From positions 1 to 48,107 of the forward strand of contig CALKHN010000011.1 in assembly GCA_937991535.1 (NCBI GenBank): a DNA stretch of 48,107 nucleotides, given 5' to 3'. Shown in pieces: positions 33,804 to 41,583 of the stretch (position 1 is the stretch's first letter; each line of letters begins with the position of its first letter). The position numbers were made by a program, and so were the translations under genes. The DNA is from an uncultured Sphingobacteriales bacterium. Its GTDB lineage: Bacteria; Bacteroidota; Bacteroidia; Chitinophagales; Chitinophagaceae. Below the pieces are notes generated by a model. It made no database searches and was not told the DNA's origin. It worked only from the letters and a program-made list of their open reading frames with translations.

Positions 33804-35309
33804 ATGAAAATTAAACAGATAGTATTCACAGTGTTGATAAGTGCTGCTACCGCAATCGGAGCGCTGTACGCCTACAATTCATTTTTTACAAAGCCCGTGG
33901 CAATCCAGGATGGTGTAAAAATTCCGGCTAATTATGCCGGATTATTTAACGGCGACAATATTCCCGGACCTGTGGACTTTGAGCAACCGTCAAAAATAGC
34001 TGTTCCGGCTGTGGTACACATTACCACGGTGATCGGCAAGTCGGAAGCGAGCAATAACCTTCCCCGTAAGAGCAACCCTTTTCGCGGGCTTGTACCTGAC
34101 GATTTTTTTGACGACTTTTTTGGTAACGGACCCAACATGAGAAGCATTCCGCAAAGAGCTTCGGGATCCGGGGTTATCGTAAGTCAGGATGGTTACATTA
34201 TTACCAATAACCACGTAATTGATGGTGCGTCTGAAATTAAAGTAGGCCTTAACAATAAAACCAGTTATACCGCAAAAGTGGTAGGCGCCGACGCCAGCAG
34301 TGATCTTGCTGTATTAAAAATTGATGCAAAAAATCTTCCATTTTTATTGTATGGCAATTCCGATAATGTACAAATAGGACAATGGGTGCTGGCCATCGGA
34401 TATCCGCTGAACCTCGAAACTACGGTAACAGCAGGTATCATAAGTGCCAAGGGCAGAACGTTAGGTTTAAATGCCCGCAGGAGCCAAACACCGATAGAAT
34501 CGTTTTTACAAACAGACGCCGCCGTTAACCAGGGTAACAGCGGTGGGGCGCTTGTTAATACCAATGGCGAACTGGTGGGCATTAATTCAGCCATTGCCTC
34601 TCCTACGGGATCCTACGCCGGCTATTCTTATGCTATCCCGGTAAATATTGTAAGGAAAATTGTAAATGATCTGATTCAGTTCGGTACGGTTCAAAGAGCA
34701 TATTTAGGCATAAGCTATTTGCCCGATGCGGCTCCGGATTCTGAAAAAGAAAAAGTGGGCTATAAAAGCGGACAAGGTGTATATGTAAGAGAAGTTGCAG
34801 AAGACGGTGCAGCCGCAGCTTCAGGCATCAAGGCGGGTGATTATATCTCTAAGCTTAATGATGTTCCCATTACATCAGGAAATGAACTGGTTGAAAAAAT
34901 TGCAAGACTGAAACCGGGCGACAAGGTTAAAGTTACTTATTTAAGAAATGGGAAAGAAGCGACTACAACTCTTACACTAAAAAACAAAACAGGTACATAT
35001 GACATCGTAAAAACTTCTGTGCTGGATGATTTTGGAGTAGATTTTATCCCTCTGGATAAGAAAAAAGCAACCGAATACGGGCAAACCGGCGGCGTAGTAG
35101 TGAAAAAAATAAACCCTAACGGCTTAATAGAAGCACAAACAAGGATGCGCGACGGCTTTATTATTCTTCGTGTAAATGATAAGCCTGTAACATCCGTTGA
35201 TGAATTATCCGCTGAAGTTCAAAAAGCGGGAAATAGCATTAAGCTTGATGGGTTTTATCCTGGTTTTGAAGGGTTGTACACTTATAATATAAGTAAAGAA
35301 CCTGAGTAA
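33804..35309 (+). CDS. Periplasmic serine endoprotease, DegP/HtrA family
   Basis: 501 residues from ATG 33804. An in-frame TTG 18 codons earlier precedes a charged stretch unlike a signal sequence and is rejected. A signal or anchor helix (about 4-22) leads to a trypsin domain with triad H137 (TNNHVIDG), D167 (SSDLAVLK) and S246 (GNSGGAL), then two PDZ domains (about 275-375 and 395-490). A periplasmic quality-control protease/chaperone. The promoter region holds ATTACG-N8-CGTAAT (33612-33631), a possible operator. Confidence 0.94.
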   Translation: MKIKQIVFTVLISAATAIGALYAYNSFFTKPVAIQDGVKIPANYAGLFNGDNIPGPVDFEQPSKIAVPAVVHITTVIGKSEASNNLPRKSNPFRGLVPDDFFDDFFGNGPNMRSIPQRASGSGVIVSQDGYIITNNHVIDGASEIKVGLNNKTSYTAKVVGADASSDLAVLKIDAKNLPFLLYGNSDNVQIGQWVLAIGYPLNLETTVTAGIISAKGRTLGLNARRSQTPIESFLQTDAAVNQGNSGGALVNTNGELVGINSAIASPTGSYAGYSYAIPVNIVRKIVNDLIQFGTVQRAYLGISYLPDAAPDSEKEKVGYKSGQGVYVREVAEDGAAAASGIKAGDYISKLNDVPITSGNELVEKIARLKPGDKVKVTYLRNGKEATTTLTLKNKTGTYDIVKTSVLDDFGVDFIPLDKKKATEYGQTGGVVVKKINPNGLIEAQTRMRDGFIILRVNDKPVTSVDELSAEVQKAGNSIKLDGFYPGFEGLYTYNISKEPE

Positions 35310-35344
35310 GAATGATAGTAATCGCAATTTATATTCAAAAGCCT

Positions 35345-35371
35345 GTCCCGGTTCTTCCGGGACATTTTTTT
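35345..35371 (+). terminator. Terminator of the DegP-family protease gene
   Basis: A perfect 7-bp stem GTCCCGG/CCGGGAC with TTCTT loop, then A and seven T. Confidence 0.94.
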
Positions 35372-35741
35372 ATAATACAATGCTTCGAATATAATATAAA
35401 TTATTGCACTACTGCTCCTTATCTTTTTACAAGCACGCTTCGTTACATCGGCTACTCTCCCATTACTTCAATCAACCACACTCTCTAATTACATGATCCT
35501 CCATCCGAAGCTCATTGGCTACTAAGGGTAACCCATTACGTAATGGGGTTGGCGTGATAATGTTGCCGCTAAGCCAATTGAAAGCCCGAAAAAAATATAT
35601 ATATTCGTAATGTGTTTATCTTACGGCAGATGAAGGCTTTAATTAATTTAGTTTTCATAAACCTTTATAGTTAGCACTTTCCTTAAATAAAAAAAGGTAA
35701 AATACGGATGTGATATACAGTAATGGTATACAAATTAAACA
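35372..35741. other. Intergenic region with nested palindromes upstream of a kinase gene
   Basis: No coding frame supported. CCCATTACGTAATGGG (35532-35547) is a perfect 16-bp palindrome overlapping GGGTAACCC (35526-35534). Both lie inside a wider pair ATTGGCT (35514-35520) and AGCCAAT (35572-35578). The kinase ATG is about 165 bases further on. No TAnnTTTG box was found. Confidence 0.5.
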
Positions 35742-37538
35742 ATGATGAAAGGAGAATTTAAGAACAGCAAAAAATTAAGCTTCTCTTTGCAGAAATTGTC
35801 TCTCCGGCAAAGGATTCCTTTACTGGTCTGTCTTCTCTTATGCAGTGTTGTAACGATTTTTAGTATTATGTCGTACGTGAGTGTCAGAAGCCTTGAAATG
35901 AACGCAGGCAAACAACGGCTCATCAACCTTACTTCCCAGGCAAGCACCATGATAGAGGAATCCCTGCGCGATATCGTTATGGATACAGATGAAGCCATTG
36001 CAGAAAATGTAATCCTCGATTATTTAAAAAATAGCACGGCAGCATCCAAAAAAGCAATACTCCATTTATTACAGCAGATAGGCGGTGACGGATCTTCGGT
36101 ATATGCGGAACTGATGGATAACAATTTTAATGCTTTGTTGTCGGCTGGCAGGGCTCCGGATCGCAGGCCCGGCAGTTTAAAACCATTACCAGACACTTCG
36201 CTAAAAAATTTCACCAATAAAGCAGGAAATATTTATCATGTTAACGACTCTATTTACTTTCCTGTTATCATCCCGGTTTTGGATGATAAAAAGGCCATCG
36301 CGTATGTCGTCAGGTACCGCCAGGTAAAAATAACTTCTAAATTAATAGAACAATTTTCAAAACTTGCAGGGAGAGGAGCAGCCCTGTATGTGGGCAACCG
36401 GGACGGCAGTCTTTGGACAGATTTGATACATCCGGTATCGTACCGGCTGCCGGTACACCAATTCAGCAACAACAAAACCTTTGAGTACGTTCAGGAAAAC
36501 AATAACAAACTGATGGGTGCCGCGCGGTCCATACCGGACACCCCCTGGATAGTGGTGCTCGAATTCCCACACCAGGCATTTATGCAGGCCTCAGCTCAAT
36601 TTATTAACTGGCTGATCATTGCAGGCCTTATTCTTATAGGTGGGGGTATCTTAGCAGCGTGGCTAATGAGCCGTAACCTCACCCGGCCGCTCAATACATT
36701 AACTGATGCTGCTGCAGCCATAGCAGGCGGTCACTACACTTCAACGGTGGATATTACTGGTGGTGGCGAAGTAGGCAAACTTGGGCGATCTTTCAATGCC
36801 ATGTCAGAAAAACTGAATGCCGCGCAGAAGATAACCGAGCAACAAATACTTGAAGCAAAACAGATGAATGAACAGTTGCGTAATCTTTCTGCCCATATGG
36901 AAAATGTGAGAGAGGAAGAAAGACTGCATATTGCCAGAGAAATGCATGATGAACTGGGTCAATTGTTAACAGGATTTAAAATGGAGGTATATCTTTTAAA
37001 AAGAAAACTGGTAGGTTATAAAGACCCGGACATAACAGAAAAAATCCATTCGCTCGAAAATGCCTCAGGTGAAGCAATACAATTTGTTAGAAGACTTTCA
37101 TCAGAGTTGCGTCTTGGACCCCTTGAAGACCTTGGTCTTATTGCAGCACTGGAATGGTATTGCGGTGAATTCACAAAACGCTTTACTATTCCTGTTACTT
37201 TTAATAGTTCAGTTGCAAATCTCCAAACATCTCCAGTCATCAAAACCGGGTTGTTTCGTATTTACCAGGAGTCGCTCACTAATGTTGCCCGTCATGCCAA
37301 TGCCACCCGGGTTGAAGTTAGTTTTAACATCATCAACGAAAAACTGTCTCTTACCATAGAAGATAATGGCAAGGGCTTTAATGCCGGCTCTTCTGAAAAG
37401 AGGAAAACGCTTGGTTTGCTGGGAATGAATGAGAGGGCCATAATGATTGGAGGATCGCTGAAAATCAGGTCTGCCAAAGGTAAAGGTACGATTGTGGAAA
37501 TAACTGCTCCCCTTATAAATGATACCGTTAGCGCTTGA
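35742..37538 (+). CDS. Sensor histidine kinase, NarX/LiaS type (HisKA_3)
   Basis: 598 residues. TM1 about 26-46, a large periplasmic sensor domain (about 50-280), TM2 about 285-308, HAMP (about 308-362), a coiled linker, HisKA_3 with phospho-acceptor H402 (REMHDELGQLL) and a HATPase domain (NVARHANATRVEV, EDNGKGF, LGLLGMNERA). Kinases of this type normally signal to a LuxR-family regulator encoded next door. None is here, so it is an orphan in this window. Confidence 0.92.
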   Translation: MMKGEFKNSKKLSFSLQKLSLRQRIPLLVCLLLCSVVTIFSIMSYVSVRSLEMNAGKQRLINLTSQASTMIEESLRDIVMDTDEAIAENVILDYLKNSTAASKKAILHLLQQIGGDGSSVYAELMDNNFNALLSAGRAPDRRPGSLKPLPDTSLKNFTNKAGNIYHVNDSIYFPVIIPVLDDKKAIAYVVRYRQVKITSKLIEQFSKLAGRGAALYVGNRDGSLWTDLIHPVSYRLPVHQFSNNKTFEYVQENNNKLMGAARSIPDTPWIVVLEFPHQAFMQASAQFINWLIIAGLILIGGGILAAWLMSRNLTRPLNTLTDAAAAIAGGHYTSTVDITGGGEVGKLGRSFNAMSEKLNAAQKITEQQILEAKQMNEQLRNLSAHMENVREEERLHIAREMHDELGQLLTGFKMEVYLLKRKLVGYKDPDITEKIHSLENASGEAIQFVRRLSSELRLGPLEDLGLIAALEWYCGEFTKRFTIPVTFNSSVANLQTSPVIKTGLFRIYQESLTNVARHANATRVEVSFNIINEKLSLTIEDNGKGFNAGSSEKRKTLGLLGMNERAIMIGGSLKIRSAKGKGTIVEITAPLINDTVSA

Positions 37539-37754
37539 ATGGCGTGGCTGCCTTTCTGCCCTTATTTGCAGTTTTTTTTGTAATCAACGCACACGGGCAA
37601 ACGACATCGCCGGCGACCACTTTACCATTGTGTGTATGCGACGAATGGCATGCTATTTTAACAGCCGGAACCTTCCGGTAAGTTGCATCAGCCACTTATT
37701 TCCGCTATTTATTAAATTGTCGCTACATACCTATTTCAGGCATTGGGTTTGTAT

Positions 37755-37762
37755 TAGATTTG
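37755..37762 (+). promoter_or_regulatory. -7 box for the beta-barrel protein gene
   Basis: TAGATTTG, a perfect TAnnTTTG box, 16 bases upstream of the ATG at 37779. Confidence 0.6.
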
Positions 37763-37778
37763 AAATAAAATAAAGATT

Positions 37779-38522
37779 ATGAAAATTATTATCACTGTTT
37801 TTCTTGCCGCTATTGCTGCGTCTTCTTTTGCGCAGCAGGAGAACGGGCACAAGATGTACAAAAAAGATAAGATGAAATATGCGCTGCCTTCTGTTACCCG
37901 TAGTATCGGCGGAAGTTTCCAGCAGTTCGACGGACTCAACGCCCGTGTGGCAAATTTACCCCAATATGAGCAGTTAAAGGATTATACAGCCACTCTCGGA
38001 TTGGGTTGGATGAAAGAACAGAACCGGTTTATTTCGGACATGGGCATTACCCTTGGCAGCAGTCTTAGCCGCCACAGGGATGAAAAAAGCAGTACCATCC
38101 GTTACATCGGTTTCAATGCAAATGCCGGGTATGATGTATTAAAAAATGAAAACATAACCCTGTACCCATTGGCAGGCATCGGCTTCCAGGCATACCAGGC
38201 TGTTTTTTTTAAGGACAACTCGTCAGTAGACTTTGATGATGTACTCCAGTCGCCCGCTGTTCAAAACAGCATTCACCCGGTAAAATTTCATAACGGATTC
38301 TGGGTATACCGTGCGGGGTTGGGTGTGTCATTCAAATCTCCCAAACATCCCTCAAGTTCAATAGGTTTACAGGCCGGATATACAGGCAGTTTTCAAAAAA
38401 GAGCATGGCGGAGCAAGGAAAACCAGTCATTACGCAATGCTCCCAAAGACCGGATTTCGCAGTTCTACATTAGTCTTATTTTAAGCAGTAAGCCATGGAT
38501 GATGATGAAAGGTAGCCATTGA
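37779..38522 (+). CDS. Outer-membrane beta-barrel-like protein (247 aa)
   Basis: A signal peptide (MKIIITVFLAAIAASSFAQQ, cleavage about residue 19) is followed by alternating hydrophobic beta-strand-like segments: RSIGGSFQQF, YTATLGLGWM, SDMGITLGSSLS, YIGFNANAGYDVL, TLYPLAGIGFQAYQAVFF, YRAGLGVSF, SIGLQAGYTGSF and QFYISLILSS. This fits an 8- to 10-strand outer-membrane barrel. No family name is certain. Monocistronic with its own -7 box. Confidence 0.75.
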   Translation: MKIIITVFLAAIAASSFAQQENGHKMYKKDKMKYALPSVTRSIGGSFQQFDGLNARVANLPQYEQLKDYTATLGLGWMKEQNRFISDMGITLGSSLSRHRDEKSSTIRYIGFNANAGYDVLKNENITLYPLAGIGFQAYQAVFFKDNSSVDFDDVLQSPAVQNSIHPVKFHNGFWVYRAGLGVSFKSPKHPSSSIGLQAGYTGSFQKRAWRSKENQSLRNAPKDRISQFYISLILSSKPWMMMKGSH

Positions 38523-38715
38523 ATTACGTTGGGTTATATGTAAGCCATAAACGCTGTTTCATTTTATTGATGTTGTTGATTCCCGCGTTCGAGCAATATT
38601 GAAAATGCCCCCTTTCCTTATTTATTATTTGCATCTGCCATTCGGAATGATCCTGCCTAAAATTCAATAAGCCGGCGGCATAAAAACAACATTTTGCTAT
38701 TATTTTTTAATTAAC

Positions 38716-38739
38716 CATATTTGACTAACGATTGTTAGT
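38716..38739 (+). promoter_or_regulatory. Promoter with TetR-like operator in front of fbp
   Basis: CATATTTG (38716-38723, one mismatch to the -7 consensus) is immediately followed by the perfect dyad ACTAAC-GATT-GTTAGT (38724-38739), 17 bases before the ATG. The spacing puts the dyad over the transcription start, so a bound repressor would block initiation. Confidence 0.55.
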
Positions 38740-38756
38740 TCGTTAAAAATCGGAAT

Positions 38757-39752
38757 ATGGTTATAGCCAGAAAAGTTTTTACCCTGGATGAATTCACGAT
38801 CCAGCAGTTAAGGAATTTTCACAACGCCACCGGTGAGCTCTCGGGTTTGCTCAGGGACATTGGTCTTGCTGCAAAAAGAGTGAACGTGGAAGTGAATAAA
38901 GCGGGGCTCGCGGATATACTCGGAGAAGCAGGCATTATGAATGTACAGGGGGAGGAAGTAAAGAAATTAGACCTGTTCGCTAATAATCAGTTTACAGGTG
39001 TTCTGCAACACGGTATTAGTTGCGCAGGGATAGCAAGCGAAGAATGGGATGACTTCATCGCATTTGACGATGATGCCAGCCGGCAGTCCAAATACGTGTG
39101 TCTTTTTGATCCATTGGATGGCAGCTCTAATATTGATGTAAATGTTTCCGTAGGCACAATATTCAGTGTATACCGCCGCCTTACGGAAAAGGGAACTTCG
39201 GTTAATCTGGATGATTTTCTGCAGCCCGGTATCCGCCAGGTAGCGGCAGGTTACATTGTTTATGGCTCATCCACTGTATTGGTATATGCAACCCGCAGGG
39301 GCGTAAATGGCTTTACTTTAGATCCCTCGATCGGAGAATTTTGTCTTAGCCATTCGGATATTAAATGCCCTGCCGGGGGGAAAATATATTCTGTCAACCA
39401 TGGAAATTTTTATCGCTTTGATAAAAAGGTACAACGCGCCATTAAAAAGTATCAATGCTGCACGGCGCAGCAAGGTGGCCCCTATACATTACGCTATATT
39501 GGCAGTATGGTCAGTGATATACACCGCAATCTTCTGAAAGGAGGGATTTTTATGTATCCGCCAACCAGGGATATGCCTCATGGAAAACTAAGGTTACAAT
39601 ACGAATGTAACCCTTTCGCTTTTATAACGGAGGTGGCAGGCGGCCTGGCAACAAACGGTCATCAGCGCATCTTAGACATTGTACCAACCGCGCTGCACGA
39701 GCGCTCTGCCTTGTTTATCGGCAGCAGTAATATGATGGAAGAATGGAAATGA
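38757..39752 (+). CDS. fbp: Fructose-1,6-bisphosphatase class 1
   Basis: Gluconeogenic hydrolysis of fructose-1,6-bisphosphate. 331 residues with the metal and phosphate motif DPLDGSSNID (118-127), GTIFSVYRR, and C-terminal GGIFMYPPTRDMPHGKLRLQYECNPFAFITEVAGG. Complete. Its own operator-bearing promoter precedes it and a terminator follows, so it is monocistronic. Confidence 0.95.
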   Translation: MVIARKVFTLDEFTIQQLRNFHNATGELSGLLRDIGLAAKRVNVEVNKAGLADILGEAGIMNVQGEEVKKLDLFANNQFTGVLQHGISCAGIASEEWDDFIAFDDDASRQSKYVCLFDPLDGSSNIDVNVSVGTIFSVYRRLTEKGTSVNLDDFLQPGIRQVAAGYIVYGSSTVLVYATRRGVNGFTLDPSIGEFCLSHSDIKCPAGGKIYSVNHGNFYRFDKKVQRAIKKYQCCTAQQGGPYTLRYIGSMVSDIHRNLLKGGIFMYPPTRDMPHGKLRLQYECNPFAFITEVAGGLATNGHQRILDIVPTALHERSALFIGSSNMMEEWK

Positions 39753-39785
39753 ACAAATGAAATCACGCGCTGTGCTTACTTTTCG

Positions 39786-39809
39786 AAACCCGCAGCAATG
39801 CGGGTTTTT
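39786..39809 (+). terminator. Terminator of fbp
   Basis: AAACCCGCA/TGCGGGTTT stem with GCAA tetraloop and T-tract, 34 bases after the fbp stop. Confidence 0.9.
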
Positions 39810-39890
39810 GGGTTATTTATAGATTCTCGCTGTCAAATTATATTTGTTAAAAACATTTTCTATTTAATAAGTGACAGGTGTTAGTGCTTA

Positions 39891-39978
39891 TTGCATATAC
39901 CATAATACTAAAGTAATTTTGTAGTACTCATTCGTGAATTTAGGTTTACATCAGAAGCTCCATTTTTATGGAGCTTTT
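39891..39978 (+). ncRNA. Candidate short RNA: promoter closely followed by a terminator-like hairpin
   Basis: TTG (39891-39893), 20 bases, then the perfect -7 box TAATTTTG (39914-39921). Transcription would start near 39928. A 9-bp stem AAGCTCCAT/ATGGAGCTT with TTTT loop at 39955-39976 is followed by T residues. The predicted transcript is about 50 nt and has no coding frame. A second -7-like box, TATATTTG, is at 39839-39846. Confidence 0.4.
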
Positions 39979-40434
39979 ACATTTTAACCCTTCAGGCTGG
40001 CGTCAAAAGCACAAAGCAACAACAGTTTTCAGGCCGTAGTTGCTTTGATCAATGTCTTTGTTGGTTTTTAGGACATTGCTTTGGATTTTCAGGGTAAGGC
40101 TAGGGTTTCAGGTTGTTCTTCAGATTTTGGATTAAAACGGATCTATTGGATTTGGTACACAAAGAAACGGCCCCAAATGCTTTCAAAAAATAGAACATTA
40201 TACTATTATACCGTAATGATAGCCCTTGTTCGGTTGTAATCATTTTTACTACGCACGGGGAAATTAATTTTAATGCGGGGAAAACCAGGAACCATCATTG
40301 TTGTAACAAAAAACGTTAAAGTGGCCTTGGGGGTGCAGATGCGAAGATTCGGAATGCGTTACGGTGCTTCTTCGGTTAACTCATTTAATAAGTTCTGTAT
40401 GTGCATATCATTGGCCAATTACTACATCAAATAA
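39979..40434. other. Gene-free stretch downstream of dinB
   Basis: No supported gene on either strand. A perfect 9-bp inverted pair CAAAGCAAC (40012-40020) and GTTGCTTTG (40039-40047) can form a hairpin with an 18-nt loop. The rest looks like decayed sequence; I recognise nothing in it. Confidence 0.4.
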
Positions 40435-41583
40435 TTATAAGGTCACAGCACGCGTCAGCAACTTCTCCCCAAACTGTTTCTTTACACTATCAATCGCCTG
40501 ATATAGCCTGATATTCTCCTGCGTGTCATCAAATATACTGATCTGGTAATTACCGGGAATAAGGTTGCTAAACCGTATTCCTATCAAACGTACAAGCACC
40601 CTGCGCTGGTATAATTTATCGAACAATTCCCTTGCCGTTCTCAGCAGGATATGGTCGGCGTTTGAATAAGGTATTGCCTTCTGTACGGTATGGGTCTCAA
40701 AGTCGGAATACCTCACCTTAACCGCCACACAGCCTGTAAGCTTATTTTGGCTCCTGAGCTCAAAGGCAATCTTTTCGGTCATGCGCACCAGTTGTCCGTG
40801 CAGGAAGTTAACATCAATGGTATCCTGGGAGAAAGTGTTTTCGGTGGAAATGGATTTTTGTTCATGATAGGGAATCACCGGGGTTTCATCAATTCCCTTT
40901 GCCTTTCTTGACAGGTCCATCCCGTTTTTACCCAAAAGGTTTATCATCATTTCCGCCGGGATTTCCGAAAGCGTTTTAACGGTCTCCACACCCATCTTTA
41001 AAAACAGCATCGTGGTTTGCTTACCTACTCCCGGAATTTTTGCTACACTGAGTGGCGCTAAATACGATTGCTCCGTGCCAAAAGGTATTTCAATCTGCCC
41101 GTTGGGCTTCACCTCATTGGTGGCCACCTTGCTGATGAGCTTGTTGCTGGCAAGGGCAAAAGATATGGGCAGGCCGGTTTCGTTGGTCACTTTCCTGCCC
41201 AATTCCTTACTAAACAGTGAACAACCGAAGAACCTATCCATTCCCGTTAGATCAATGTAAAATTCATCAATGCTGCTTTTTTCAAAGGTGGGCACGGTGT
41301 CCCTGATTACGTCTGTAACCAGGTTGGAATATTTGCTGTACTGCTCCATGTCGCCGCGAACAACAATAGCATGCTGGCATAAGCGTCTGGCTGTCTTCAT
41401 AGGCATGGCGCTGTGTATACCGAACCGGCGGGCCTCGTAGCTGCATGAGGCTACAACACCCCGGTCTCCGCTTCCACCAATAAGTACAGGTTTCCCTTTC
41501 AGCTTTGGATTATTCAGGCATTCAACCGATACAAAAAACGTATCAAGGTCAAGGTGAGTTATATGGCGCTCAGATGCCAGCAT
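40435..41583 (-). CDS. dinB: DNA polymerase IV (Y-family, DinB)
   Basis: Translesion polymerase, 382 residues. Catalytic carboxylates in THLDLDTFFVSVE (D10 region) and KSSIDEFYIDL. Helix-hairpin-helix VAKIPGVGKQTTMLFLKMG and a C-terminal little-finger domain follow. QISIFDD near residue 350 resembles a beta-clamp-binding QxSLF motif. It overlaps the end of the dnaE gene by 14 bases, so the two polymerases are made together, the arrangement seen in SOS mutasome cassettes. Confidence 0.93.
   Translation of the reverse strand: MLASERHITHLDLDTFFVSVECLNNPKLKGKPVLIGGSGDRGVVASCSYEARRFGIHSAMPMKTARRLCQHAIVVRGDMEQYSKYSNLVTDVIRDTVPTFEKSSIDEFYIDLTGMDRFFGCSLFSKELGRKVTNETGLPISFALASNKLISKVATNEVKPNGQIEIPFGTEQSYLAPLSVAKIPGVGKQTTMLFLKMGVETVKTLSEIPAEMMINLLGKNGMDLSRKAKGIDETPVIPYHEQKSISTENTFSQDTIDVNFLHGQLVRMTEKIAFELRSQNKLTGCVAVKVRYSDFETHTVQKAIPYSNADHILLRTARELFDKLYQRRVLVRLIGIRFSNLIPGNYQISIFDDTQENIRLYQAIDSVKKQFGEKLLTRAVTL

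Noticed and set aside
37519..37773. 84-codon frame overlapping the end of the kinase gene
   Set aside because: Cys- and Phe-rich random-looking sequence, no signal peptide or family pattern. The true next gene has its own promoter at 37755.
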